Positions 34,830 to 42,307 of a DNA stretch of 64,000 nucleotides are shown here, one piece after another. Each line of letters begins with the position of its first letter. The first letter of the stretch is position 1. The position numbers were made by a program, and so were the translations under genes. The notes below the pieces were generated by a model. It worked only from the letters and a program-made list of their open reading frames with translations. It searched no databases and was not told the DNA's origin. Origin of the DNA: Labedaea rhizosphaerae (GTDB lineage: Bacteria > Actinomycetota > Actinomycetes > Mycobacteriales > Pseudonocardiaceae); contig NZ_SNXZ01000007.1 in assembly GCF_004362825.1 (NCBI RefSeq), positions 248,001-312,000 of the forward strand, written 5' to 3'.

Positions 34830-35711
34830 CTACGCCGCCCGGGCGATGCCGGAACGGTAACGGCCCAGCCGTACCACGATCGACCGGTCGTCGCCGACGA
34901 TCGCCCGGCGTCCGTGCATGGCGCGGGAATTGTCGATGAGAAGCACGTCGCTGGTGCTCCACCGCACATCTTCGATGAGTTGTTCGGCACACCGCTCCAC
35001 GGTGTGCACCACGTCGTCCGGAACCGGATCGCCGGTGGAAAGGGTCACACGATGAAGGTGCTTGGCGATGAACGGACCCTGCCGGTGGTAGTGGTAGAGC
35101 AGGCTGGTGGAAATGGCCGTGTCACCCCAGAACGTCTTCGTCACGAATGGCGAGCGGTACGTGCCGTCCAGGTTCCCGCGGTCGTCGAACTCGAACTCGT
35201 AGGTGGTGTCCGGGCCGAACCGGGCCATCAGTTCGGCGACCTTCGCGGGCACGGCGGCCGGGTCACGGGTGCCGAACAGGACGCTCCAGCGCTCGATCGG
35301 CAACACGAACCGCCACACCAGTTCCTCGCCGCGCAGGAACTCGCGGGTGCGCTCCGGCAGCGCGGCGAGCAAGGCGACCCCGTCGCACACCGTGGTCTGC
35401 CCGCCGCGCGACGGCGCGTGCTGGCAGAACAGCGTCACCACGTCCGGTTGCGTCGGCAGGAAGGACGACTCGCGGTGCAGCGGCATGGCGTCGCGGCCCT
35501 TGTTCACGGTCGCGACGTTGGTGCCGCTGGCGCCCACCGCGTCCCGTTCCCGGGTCGCGACCGAGTGGTACGGATCGATGTCGAAGATGCGGTCGGTGAG
35601 CTCGACGAAGCCGTCGAGAGTCCGATCGGGATCGTGAAGTACCACCACCCCATGGGTTTTGAGCGCGTCCAGGGCTGCGTCGGGATCCGATCCCGTTATC
35701 ACCATCGCCAT
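34830..35711 (-). CDS. TauD/clavaminate synthase-like Fe(II)/2-oxoglutarate dioxygenase
   Basis: This 293-residue member of the TauD/CAS-like dioxygenase family uses Fe(II) and 2-oxoglutarate. The metal site reads HRESSF (an H-x-E version, as in amino-acid hydroxylases of the clavaminate synthase-like branch) with the distal His in SRAMHGRRA, and Arg of GDDRSIVVRLGRY would bind 2-oxoglutarate. H-x-E enzymes commonly hydroxylate free or carrier-bound amino acids, so the substrate could be an amino acid for a secondary metabolite. The start is ATG 35711; an in-frame ATG at 35705 and one at 35762 are alternatives. It is convergent with the aldo/keto reductase and divergent from the FKBP gene. 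No pathway partner is evident next to it. Confidence 0.87.
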   Translation of the reverse strand: MAMVITGSDPDAALDALKTHGVVVLHDPDRTLDGFVELTDRIFDIDPYHSVATRERDAVGASGTNVATVNKGRDAMPLHRESSFLPTQPDVVTLFCQHAPSRGGQTTVCDGVALLAALPERTREFLRGEELVWRFVLPIERWSVLFGTRDPAAVPAKVAELMARFGPDTTYEFEFDDRGNLDGTYRSPFVTKTFWGDTAISTSLLYHYHRQGPFIAKHLHRVTLSTGDPVPDDVVHTVERCAEQLIEDVRWSTSDVLLIDNSRAMHGRRAIVGDDRSIVVRLGRYRSGIARAA

Positions 35712-35765
35712 GAGCGAAATTATGCACGGTCGAGCGGGCCTGTCAATTTTCGTTGTGAGCACGGG

Positions 35766-35791
35766 ACTTCACCGCCTGTACGGAGTGAAGT
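35766..35791. promoter_or_regulatory. Inverted repeat in dioxygenase/FKBP divergent region
   Basis: ACTTCAC (35766-35772) and GTGAAGT (35785-35791) form a perfect 7-bp inverted repeat with a 12-base spacer, located 38 bases before the FKBP start. It is a candidate operator, with no regulator gene adjacent. Confidence 0.35.
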
Positions 35792-35829
35792 GCTTGTCGT
35801 GCAACGAATTCGTGGGACGGAGGACAGGA

Positions 35830-36204
35830 ATGGCCTTGGCTGAACCCGTGGTGACGATCGCGTCCGGCGCTCCACCCGCCGAGCTCGTCGTCGAGGACGT
35901 CGTCGTCGGCGACGGCGACGAAGCGGCGCCCGGCAAGCAGGCGCTCGTCCACTACGTGGGGGTCGCGCACTCCACGGGGGCCACGTTCGAGTCCACTTGG
36001 GAGCGTGGCAAACCGTTGGGGTTCCCGCTGGGCGCCGGGTGGCTCATCGACGGCTGGGAGCAGGGCCTGCCGGGCATGCGGGTGGGCGGGCGACGCAAGC
36101 TGACGATCCCCCCGCACCTCGGCTACGGCGACGAGTGGGCGGGCACGGTGATCAGACCGGGCGAGACGCTGGTCTTCGTGGTCGACCTGCTGGCCGTGGG
36201 TTAG
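35830..36204 (+). CDS. FKBP-type peptidyl-prolyl cis-trans isomerase
   Basis: This 124-residue cytoplasmic FKBP accelerates prolyl isomerisation. The fold pattern is complete: VHYVGVAHSTGATFESTW, the GKPLGFPLGAG strand, the WEQGLPGMRVGGRRKLTIPP core and the LGYGDE loop ending in LVFVVDLLAVG. The start is ATG 35830, with a GGAGGAC ribosome binding site; upstream in-frame codons are unlikely. FKBPs are ordinary housekeeping proteins in actinomycetes, but some sit beside macrolide clusters of the FK506 type as target or resistance proteins. Here the gene lies 18 kb from the PKS, so I would not assign that role. Confidence 0.92.
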   Translation: MALAEPVVTIASGAPPAELVVEDVVVGDGDEAAPGKQALVHYVGVAHSTGATFESTWERGKPLGFPLGAGWLIDGWEQGLPGMRVGGRRKLTIPPHLGYGDEWAGTVIRPGETLVFVVDLLAVG

Positions 36205-36240
36205 GGCACGACCTTCTGCAACGAGGCACGACGAGGGGCA

Positions 36241-37629
36241 CTAGGAGCCGTGATGGTCACGACGGTAGGGCAAGCCGTTCACCAAGATGTGCGTCGGCCG
36301 CGGCACCGGACCGACGACGCACAGGGCCGAGCGCGTCGAGTCCGGGTCGGGCGCCCACGGAATGCGGTTGGGCGCGATCTCGCCCGGCGCGACGAAGATC
36401 CGGTCCGCGAGGTGCGTGTAGTCGATCGTGTGGACGCCGTCGGTGGCGCGCAAACCGTTAGGCAGCAAGCTGATCCGGATGGGCCGCCCAGCTGGTCGCC
36501 GATAGGTGCCCGCCACCGCGGACAGGTCCGGGCACACGGTCGATTCGCCTTCGCGCCGCCACGAGCGGGGACCGGCTCCGAGCAACGCGAGCAACCGGTC
36601 GAAGTGTTGCTGGCGGACCGGCGTGATGGCCGGGTCGTCGCCGTGGTTGTCCAGCCACGCCACGCCGACGCCGAGCCCAGGCAGGAACAGCAGCTTGACC
36701 CAGCCGCCTTCGTGGTGGCCCTCGTGCCCCACGCCGAGGTCGTCGCCGTGCCGCGGGCCGATCGCGATGGCAAGACCGAAGTCGCGCGTGATGTCCAGGC
36801 CGACGTCGACGTAGCGGGTGTGCGCTTGTGCCGCGGCCTGTTCGGTCAGCAAAGGACGATCACCGCCGCGCAGGTGCACGATCCCGAGCCGCGCGAGGTC
36901 TCCGGTCGTGCTGAAGGCGCCGGTGCTCGGCGCGGTCATCGGCCGCCCGTCGAACCTCCGGCGTACGGTCCACGCACCGGCCTTGGTCCGCACGTGCTGT
37001 TGGCTCAGTGGGTAGGACATGGCCACCAGGGGGTCCATTGTGGACCGTGTCATCCCGGCCGGTTCGAACAGGGTCTCCCGCATCGCGTCGGCGAACGGCT
37101 TTCCGGTGATCCGCTGCAGGAGGTAGCCGGCCAGCACGATGCCCGTGTCGCTGTAGCCGAAGACCTCGCCTGGTTCGCCGAACCGGGGCGCACCAAGGCA
37201 AGCGCCGAGCGCGTACTGCTCGAGCGGGTCGGCGCTGAGCACGGCCGTGGTGAACGGGACGGGTCCGCCGACCAGGCCGGACGTGTGGGTCAGCAGGTGG
37301 CGGATCGACGTCGTCTCGAATCGATCCTTGCCGGTGGCATCGGGCAGGTACGAGCTGATCGGTTCGTCGAGGTCCACCCGGTCGCGCGCCGCGAGCACGG
37401 CGAACGCGGTCCCGGTCATGACCTTCGACAGGCTGTACACCAGCCCGACCGTCCGCGGGGTCATCGGCTCGTGCGGTCGTTCGATGCTCGCGACACCGCA
37501 GGCCACCTCGGCCACGATGCCGGTCGCGTCGAACAGGCTGGCGCTGACACCGGTGACCCCGGTCGCGGCACGGAACTCTTGCAGCACCGCGGTTGCGTCG
37601 CGTGTGTCCACAGTGGGCACAGTTGGCAC
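36241..37629 (-). CDS. Class C beta-lactamase-family serine hydrolase
   Basis: This 462-residue serine hydrolase of the beta-lactamase/PBP-like fold has the nucleophile motif SLSK (SxxK) followed by the LLTHTSGL loop usual in the family. The second motif reads YSD where most have YSN, and a GHEG stretch replaces the classical KTG. The start is GTG 37629, preceded by GAGGAGACC. No signal peptide is apparent, so it is probably cytoplasmic. The C-terminal ~90 residues form the extra beta domain seen in esterase-type relatives. It is divergent from the RiPP operon. It could be a peptidase or esterase for that pathway or be independent; antibiotic resistance is not supported by anything else here. 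Confidence 0.88.
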   Translation of the reverse strand: MPTVPTVDTRDATAVLQEFRAATGVTGVSASLFDATGIVAEVACGVASIERPHEPMTPRTVGLVYSLSKVMTGTAFAVLAARDRVDLDEPISSYLPDATGKDRFETTSIRHLLTHTSGLVGGPVPFTTAVLSADPLEQYALGACLGAPRFGEPGEVFGYSDTGIVLAGYLLQRITGKPFADAMRETLFEPAGMTRSTMDPLVAMSYPLSQQHVRTKAGAWTVRRRFDGRPMTAPSTGAFSTTGDLARLGIVHLRGGDRPLLTEQAAAQAHTRYVDVGLDITRDFGLAIAIGPRHGDDLGVGHEGHHEGGWVKLLFLPGLGVGVAWLDNHGDDPAITPVRQQHFDRLLALLGAGPRSWRREGESTVCPDLSAVAGTYRRPAGRPIRISLLPNGLRATDGVHTIDYTHLADRIFVAPGEIAPNRIPWAPDPDSTRSALCVVGPVPRPTHILVNGLPYRRDHHGS

Positions 37630-37675
37630 TGCGGTCTCCTCTCGCGTCGGGCACCGCGCCTGGGCCGGCGCTGGT

Positions 37676-37698
37676 GGCATCATGCCCGGTTTTCCGGG
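37676..37698. promoter_or_regulatory. Adjacent palindromes upstream of RiPP operon
   Basis: GGCATCATGCC (37676-37686) is an 11-bp palindrome around a central base, and CCCGGTTTTCCGGG (37685-37698) is a 5-bp-stem inverted repeat overlapping it by two bases. They lie 45-67 bases before the first gene of the RiPP operon, in the 113-base divergent gap. They are candidate operators or promoter elements. Confidence 0.35.
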
Positions 37699-37742
37699 AG
37701 ATCGACACAGGCAGCAGGGATCGCAGCGACCAAGGAGGACCA

Positions 37743-38894
37743 GTGCGAGTCTTGATGATCACGCACGCCTATCCGCCGACCTTCGGTGGCGTCGAAAGCC
37801 ACGTGTGGGACATCAGCCAGGAGTTGGCCGCACGCGGAGACGACGTCCTGGTCGTGGCCGGAGGTGAGGACGCCCCGGCGCCGGGAGTCGTTCCGGTGCA
37901 CCGTCATCGCGCGATTTCGGTGCAGGCGCTGCTGGCCACCCGCGCCGGGCTCGCGCCGACGGCGCCGCCCGATGCCGCCGCCGTCGCCGGCCTCACCGCC
38001 GTGCTGGCCGACGAGGTCGCACGGTTCCGGCCCGACGTCATCCACATCCACAACGCCCACCACTTCGGACCCGAACTGGCTCGGGCGTGCCTGGACGTGG
38101 CGCAGGTCCCGGTCGTGAACTCACTGCACGACCGGGTCGGTGAGCACCTCTACGCCGACGTGGTCGACTGGCCGTGGGCGCTCGTGGTGTTCATCAGCGA
38201 CTACCTCCGCGAGGCGCTGCCCAGCACCCGTCCCGCGGTCACCCGACGGCTCGGGATCGACCTCGCCGACTTCGCCGTCGACGGCCCGCGCGACGAGCGG
38301 CTGACCGAGCTGACCGGACCGGTGATCTTCCACCCGGCGCGGCTGTTGCGTTGGAAGGGCGTCGAATGCGGGGTGCGTGCGTTCGGTGAGGTCCACCGCG
38401 ACCTGGGTGGCTCGCTGGTGTTGTGCGCCTCGGAGAACATCGTGGACGACCCCGTGGAGGTGCGCGAGTTCCGGCGCGAGCTGGTGGAGCTGGCCGACGA
38501 ACTCGGTGTCGGCCACGCCGTGCACTTCATGAGCTTCGACCGGCAGCAGATCAGTTCTGCTTACCGGGCAGCGGATTTGATCTGGTACCCCACCATCGAC
38601 GAGGAGCCGCTGGGCCTGGTCCCGATCGAGGCGATGGCCTGCGGCGTGCCGCTCGTGGTGTCGCGTTCGGGCGGCATGAAGGAAACGGTGCTCGACGGCG
38701 AGACCGGCCTGGTCGTGCCCAAACAGGACCCGGGTTCGCTCGCCGCGGCGGCGCGCAAACTGCTGTCCGACACCGCGGCGCGCGAGAGCATGGTGCGCGC
38801 CGGGATCACGTGGACCGAGCAGTTCAGTCAGACGCGCTACGTGGACTGGTTGCAGGAGGCGTACCAGTCCGTGATCAACGCGTCCGGGGTGTGA
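37743..38894 (+). CDS. GT4-family glycosyltransferase (first gene of RiPP operon)
   Basis: This 383-residue GT-B retaining glycosyltransferase resembles the GT4 family. The N-terminus has the family pattern MITHAYPPTFGGVESHVWD, and the C-terminal donor site includes HPARLLRWKG, then EEPLGLVPIEAMACGVP (the E-x7-E region) and a GLVVP strand. The start is GTG 37743, with AAGGAGGACC directly upstream. The gene is six bases upstream of the Cys-hydrolase gene and begins the co-directional run that contains the precursor peptide, so it may glycosylate Ser, Thr or Cys of the core peptide or a later intermediate. A role in cell-envelope sugar transfer cannot be excluded from sequence alone, but its tight coupling to the hydrolase argues for a pathway role. 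Confidence 0.9.
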   Translation: MRVLMITHAYPPTFGGVESHVWDISQELAARGDDVLVVAGGEDAPAPGVVPVHRHRAISVQALLATRAGLAPTAPPDAAAVAGLTAVLADEVARFRPDVIHIHNAHHFGPELARACLDVAQVPVVNSLHDRVGEHLYADVVDWPWALVVFISDYLREALPSTRPAVTRRLGIDLADFAVDGPRDERLTELTGPVIFHPARLLRWKGVECGVRAFGEVHRDLGGSLVLCASENIVDDPVEVREFRRELVELADELGVGHAVHFMSFDRQQISSAYRAADLIWYPTIDEEPLGLVPIEAMACGVPLVVSRSGGMKETVLDGETGLVVPKQDPGSLAAAARKLLSDTAARESMVRAGITWTEQFSQTRYVDWLQEAYQSVINASGV

Positions 38895-38900
38895 TCGGCC

Positions 38901-39998
38901 GTGCCGGACCCCGAGGAGCGGTTGCCGCGAACGGCGGCGGCCTGCCGCGAGGCGGTCGCCTCCGGTGCCGTGCTGGGCGTGTACGTGTCCGCCGGTCACC
39001 GGGACGAAATCGCGGTGAACCTCGCGGTGGGGCACGCGGCGCCCGGTGTGCCCGCCACGGTCGGGGACATCGGCGAGCTGCGGTGCGCGGTGAAACCGTT
39101 GACAACTTTGTGCATCGCCCACGCCGTGGAATCCGGACTGCTCGACCTGGACGACACGCTGAGCCGGTGGGCGCCCGCCGGCGCCGGCGGGCAGGTCCGC
39201 GCCTTGTCGTTGCGGCAGTTGCTGACCCACGCCGCCGGGCTGCCGAACTTCGTGCGCACCGACGTCTACGACGTGGGTTTCGACGAGTACGTGGCGATGA
39301 TCTTCGCGGCCGACATGCGACCGCGTGCCTGGTACGGCGAGCCCATCTACAACCTCGCGCTGGGCTGGCACCTGCTGGCCTGGGTGCTGCAACAGGTGTA
39401 CGGCGCACCGATCAGCAAGCTCGTCGCCGAGTTGGTGACCACGCCACTGGGCCTCGCCGGCCTCGGCCTGATCGACGAAGGACGCCTGAGCCGGCCGGTG
39501 CACCGGCGCACGCTGGACCGGGACTACCAGCCGGTGCGCGACACCGACGAAGAGACCTTCGCGACGCGGCCGAATCCGGCATACGGGGGTTTCGCGTCGA
39601 CCGACGACCACCGGCGGTTGTACGCACACCTGGCCCGCGCGCTCGCCGCCGATGAGGACGCGCACCCTGTGGTCGGCTCGTCGACCCTGCGTGAGCTGGT
39701 CCGGCCGCACGGCACGCTCCGATTCCGGTCGTGCGGTCCCGCGCTGCCCTTCGGCCTCGGGTTCTTCGTCGGTGGTGCGGCGGTGGGGTTCGGCCCGGAC
39801 TGGGGTGCGCGCTGCTTCGGTCACATGGGGTCGATCCGGGCGCACCACGTCACCGCCGCCCTGTGCGATCCGGCGAGCACGACCGCGGTCGCGGTGGCGC
39901 TGTCCAGCGTCGGCCCGGCCAACAACGACGTCTTCCTGCGGCTGGGGAAGACCTTGCACGCGGACCTGTTCGACCGCGACCGCGCGGTTCCCGGGTGA
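38901..39998 (+). CDS. Beta-lactamase-fold hydrolase with Cys in place of nucleophile Ser
   Basis: This 365-residue protein has the overall pattern of beta-lactamase-family (class C/esterase) hydrolases: a core helix after a substrate-binding strand, the LRQLLTHAAGLPNF loop, IYNLALGW near the usual YxN position, and a late FGHMGS triad region. The nucleophile motif reads CAVK (Cys62, Lys65, codon TGC at 39084) where the family has SxxK. The Lys is kept, so this looks like a Cys-nucleophile variant rather than a dead copy. The start is GTG 38901, six bases after the glycosyltransferase stop, and the stop lies 55 bases before the precursor peptide. A leader peptidase, thioesterase or acyl transfer role for the RiPP is plausible. 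No signal peptide is seen. Confidence 0.82.
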   Translation: MPDPEERLPRTAAACREAVASGAVLGVYVSAGHRDEIAVNLAVGHAAPGVPATVGDIGELRCAVKPLTTLCIAHAVESGLLDLDDTLSRWAPAGAGGQVRALSLRQLLTHAAGLPNFVRTDVYDVGFDEYVAMIFAADMRPRAWYGEPIYNLALGWHLLAWVLQQVYGAPISKLVAELVTTPLGLAGLGLIDEGRLSRPVHRRTLDRDYQPVRDTDEETFATRPNPAYGGFASTDDHRRLYAHLARALAADEDAHPVVGSSTLRELVRPHGTLRFRSCGPALPFGLGFFVGGAAVGFGPDWGARCFGHMGSIRAHHVTAALCDPASTTAVAVALSSVGPANNDVFLRLGKTLHADLFDRDRAVPG

Positions 39999-40036
39999 AC
40001 CGCGCCCCGAGATGTCCTGTTCGACACGGATGCTGG

Positions 40037-40046
40037 AAGGAGGTGA
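40037..40046 (+). promoter_or_regulatory. Near-perfect ribosome binding site of precursor gene
   Basis: AAGGAGGTGA matches the anti-Shine-Dalgarno end of 16S rRNA over ten bases and ends seven bases before the precursor ATG. It is one of the strongest such sites in the window, consistent with high expression of a RiPP precursor. Confidence 0.85.
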
Positions 40047-40053
40047 CCAAGAG

Positions 40054-40245
40054 ATGACTCAGGCACTGCCAAGGGAAATCGTCACCGACGAGGTCGAGTT
40101 CATCCCCGCCGAGGGGATGGTCCGATTCGGTTCCGACGCTGATTTCGAGGAGGAATTCGGCGACTTCAGCGAAGAGCGGATCAAGGTGGTCGGCGGTTCG
40201 GACTGCATCGGCACGTCCGGCTTCTGCAACGACTGCACCTGCTGA
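40054..40245 (+). CDS. Azole-type RiPP precursor peptide
   Basis: This 63-residue peptide has an acidic leader (residues 1-48, with FEEEFGDFSEE at 31-41) ending VVGG at 45-48, a common leader-core boundary. The 15-residue core SDCIGTSGFCNDCTC (49-63) has four Cys, two Ser and two Thr, and ends in Cys. The start is ATG 40054, behind an outstanding ribosome binding site. The gene sits between the hydrolase and the YcaO gene and is followed by a 13-pair hairpin. Cys51, 58, 61 and 63 are the natural targets for thiazoline/thiazole formation, and Thr or Ser could become oxazoles. Cys63 matches the C-terminal Cys required by LanD-like decarboxylases. It does not resemble thiopeptide or lanthipeptide cores that need dehydratases. 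The cleavage site is inferred from the Gly-Gly only. Confidence 0.88.
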   Translation: MTQALPREIVTDEVEFIPAEGMVRFGSDADFEEEFGDFSEERIKVVGGSDCIGTSGFCNDCTC

Positions 40246-40261
40246 CCCGACGGGGTCGGCT

Positions 40262-40298
40262 CCGGCGGTGCGCCGGCACGAAAGTGGCGCACCGCCGG
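40262..40298 (+). terminator. Perfect 13-bp hairpin between precursor and YcaO gene
   Basis: CCGGCGGTGCGCC (40262-40274) and GGCGCACCGCCGG (40286-40298) pair perfectly around an 11-base loop, 16 bases after the precursor stop. There is no U-tract. Such hairpins after RiPP precursors usually act as partial terminators or 3' stabilisers that raise precursor mRNA over enzyme mRNA. Confidence 0.75.
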
Positions 40299-40332
40299 GC
40301 AGCCCCAGCCACCGCACACCTCGGGGAGTGAA

Positions 40333-41673
40333 ATGCCTGTCACAGCGCCCCATCCGGTCTTCGACCCCACGCCGGTTCCCGCGCGCGGCGACCGGTGGGC
40401 CATCGAAGACCTGGTCGGCCCGTTCGGCGTGGTCACCGAGCCGCAGCGAGGCGACACCAGAGGCTGGCTGCCGCCGGAGGTCTCGCTCTACGTCGCCTCG
40501 AGCGGGGACGTGTCGACCGTCCGCGGCGAGGACATCCCCGGCCCGCCGGGCGTCGGCGGCGCCGGTCGCGGGGTGAACGACCCGGCGCTGGCCCGGCGGG
40601 TCGCGATCTGCGAGGCCGTGGAGCGCTACGCGATGATGCACGCGCGCCGGTTCGAACTGATCACCGCGACCGCGGCGGAGCTGGGCGCGGACGCCCTGCC
40701 GCTCGACGACGTCGCGCGCTGTTCGAGTGCGGAATTGCGCCGGTCCGGCTGCCCGCTGGTGCTGCCGGACCCGGACGCCCCGATCCGGTGGGTCGAGGGC
40801 ATCGAACTGATCAGCCGCGAACCCAGGCTGGTGCCGCTGGTCATGTCGCACATGCTGCCGACGAGGACCCGGCAGGAGAACTTCTGGCTGCCCATCTCCA
40901 CCGGGTGCGCCATCCACCGCACGCCGATCACCGCGTTGCTCAGCGGTCTGTACGAAACGATCGAACGTGACGCGTTGTCCGTGGCGTGGCTGCGGTCGCT
41001 CCCGCTGCCACGCATCGACCCGTCGTCGATCTCGCCAGCCACTCAGCAGCTGGTCGACTGGTACCGGGACCGGCAGATGGTGGTGCACCTGTTCGACGCG
41101 ACCACCGACGTCGCGATCCCGTCCGTGTACTGCGTGATGGAGGCGCCGAACGACACCCGCGTCGCGCAGAACGTCGCCTGCGCAACGGGGTTCGACATCC
41201 CGGCCATCGCCGAGAAGGCGATCCTGGAGGCCGCGGCCGTCCGCGCCGCGCTCAAGGAGCGGCTCAACACCCCGCGCCGCTACCGCGATTTCAGCGAACC
41301 CATCGACGGTGCGGTGTACATGGGGCGTGCCTCGCGCCGCAAGGCGTTCTCGTTCCTGCTGGACGACGTCGACCGGCGCCCGGCGAGCATGCCGGCCACG
41401 CGCACGTTCGACTCCGCCGAGGCCGAACTCGCCCACGTGCTGCGGTTGCTCGGCGACAAGGGCATGGCCGTGTACGCGGTGGACATGAGCCCGCGGGAGG
41501 TCGAACAGGTCGGCTACTGCGTCGTGCGCGTGCTGGTGCCCGCCATGCAGCCGATGTCGTTGATCCCGCTCGCCCAGTACCGCGGTCACGCCCGGCTCCG
41601 GCACGAGCACCCGGCGGCCACCGGCGTGCAACGCACCCGCGAGCTCAACCCGTGGCCACAACCGATGCCGTGA
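40333..41673 (+). CDS. YcaO-domain azoline-forming cyclodehydratase
   Basis: This 446-residue YcaO protein uses ATP to activate backbone amides so that Cys, Ser or Thr side chains cyclise to azolines. It has the ATP/Mg motif EAVERYA (residues 94-100), a second ETIERDA stretch near 205, and the QNVACATGFD and EAAAVRAALKERL helices. The C-terminus is PWPQPMP, an extended PxPxP tail, which is a marker of azoline-forming rather than thioamide-forming YcaO enzymes. The start is ATG 40333, after GGGGAGTGAA. The gene is downstream of the precursor and its hairpin and 16 bases before the ThiF-like partner. No TfuA protein is encoded nearby, which argues against thioamidation. Confidence 0.95.
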   Translation: MPVTAPHPVFDPTPVPARGDRWAIEDLVGPFGVVTEPQRGDTRGWLPPEVSLYVASSGDVSTVRGEDIPGPPGVGGAGRGVNDPALARRVAICEAVERYAMMHARRFELITATAAELGADALPLDDVARCSSAELRRSGCPLVLPDPDAPIRWVEGIELISREPRLVPLVMSHMLPTRTRQENFWLPISTGCAIHRTPITALLSGLYETIERDALSVAWLRSLPLPRIDPSSISPATQQLVDWYRDRQMVVHLFDATTDVAIPSVYCVMEAPNDTRVAQNVACATGFDIPAIAEKAILEAAAVRAALKERLNTPRRYRDFSEPIDGAVYMGRASRRKAFSFLLDDVDRRPASMPATRTFDSAEAELAHVLRLLGDKGMAVYAVDMSPREVEQVGYCVVRVLVPAMQPMSLIPLAQYRGHARLRHEHPAATGVQRTRELNPWPQPMP

Positions 41674-41689
41674 TGGAGGGGAACAGCAG

Positions 41690-42307
41690 ATGACGGGAAT
41701 TCTGCGCCTTGCCGGGCGAGGTGCCTTCGCCCGCGCAGTGGTCGACGACCTGCGCGCCGCCCTCGACGAGCTCGGCCGGGATCGCCTGCTCGAGGGAGCC
41801 GATCCCGAGCCGGGCGCCCGCGCCGTGCTCGTCCTCGCCGACCACGGGGATCCGTTGCTCGACGAGGTTCCCGAACGGTGGCACGCGGCGGGCAAGCCCT
41901 CCCTCGTGGTCGCCCACGTGCACCCGGATGTGCGGATCGGACCGCTGGACGTCCCCGGCACGTCGTTGTGCCGGATGTGCTTCGCCACCCGCCAGCGCCA
42001 GCACGACCTGACCCACGCCCCGCAGCCGTGCTGGCCCGGAGCCGAGCTGGCCATCGGGGTCGACGGCTTCCCGCCCTACCTGACCAGCCTGGTGGCGGGG
42101 CTGGTGGTGGACCGGCTCGCCGTGCTGGACGACCTCGACGGGACGGCCGGCGGTGAGGTCACGGTCGTCAACACCGAGAGCATGGCGTGCCGCACCCACC
42201 CGGTCGTCGCGGTCAACCGCTGTGCGCGCTGCGGCGACCAGAAGCCCGTCGGTCTCAAGACCGCGGGGCAGCCGATGTTCCCCGACCTGGCGAGGGTGCC
42301 GCGATGA
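41690..42307 (+). CDS. Short ThiF/E1-like TOMM leader-peptide-binding partner protein
   Basis: This 205-residue protein resembles the bacteriocin-type (ocin-ThiF/F-protein) partners that bind the leader and activate YcaO cyclodehydratases. It shows the family stretch IGPLDVPGTSLCRMCFATR, with the first CxxC of a zinc site, and a second CxxC in NRCARCGDQK near the C-terminus. It lacks a complete ATP-binding half, as expected for the non-catalytic TOMM partners, and at 205 residues it is shorter than the usual ~300. The start is ATG 41690, with TGGAGGGGA upstream. It overlaps the next gene by four bases. The assignment is from pattern and position, not from a database hit. Confidence 0.78.
   Translation: MTGILRLAGRGAFARAVVDDLRAALDELGRDRLLEGADPEPGARAVLVLADHGDPLLDEVPERWHAAGKPSLVVAHVHPDVRIGPLDVPGTSLCRMCFATRQRQHDLTHAPQPCWPGAELAIGVDGFPPYLTSLVAGLVVDRLAVLDDLDGTAGGEVTVVNTESMACRTHPVVAVNRCARCGDQKPVGLKTAGQPMFPDLARVPR

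Noticed and set aside
35830-36204. FKBP as the resistance protein of a macrolide target
   Set aside because: It is 18 kb from the PKS, has no shared operon and looks like an ordinary housekeeping FKBP.
38121-39959. Long minus-strand frame opposite the GT4 and hydrolase genes
   Set aside because: Low-complexity His/Arg/Val-rich product without a ribosome binding site; the plus-strand genes have clear families.
36241-39998. Beta-lactam resistance by the two beta-lactamase-like genes
   Set aside because: Neither has a signal peptide or the full class C motif set (YSD or unclear YxN, no KTG), so they are better seen as esterase/peptidase-type hydrolases.
40054-40245. Lanthipeptide or AviCys ring formation
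   Set aside because: No dehydratase or cyclase gene is present to make the dehydroamino acid that would trap the enethiol.
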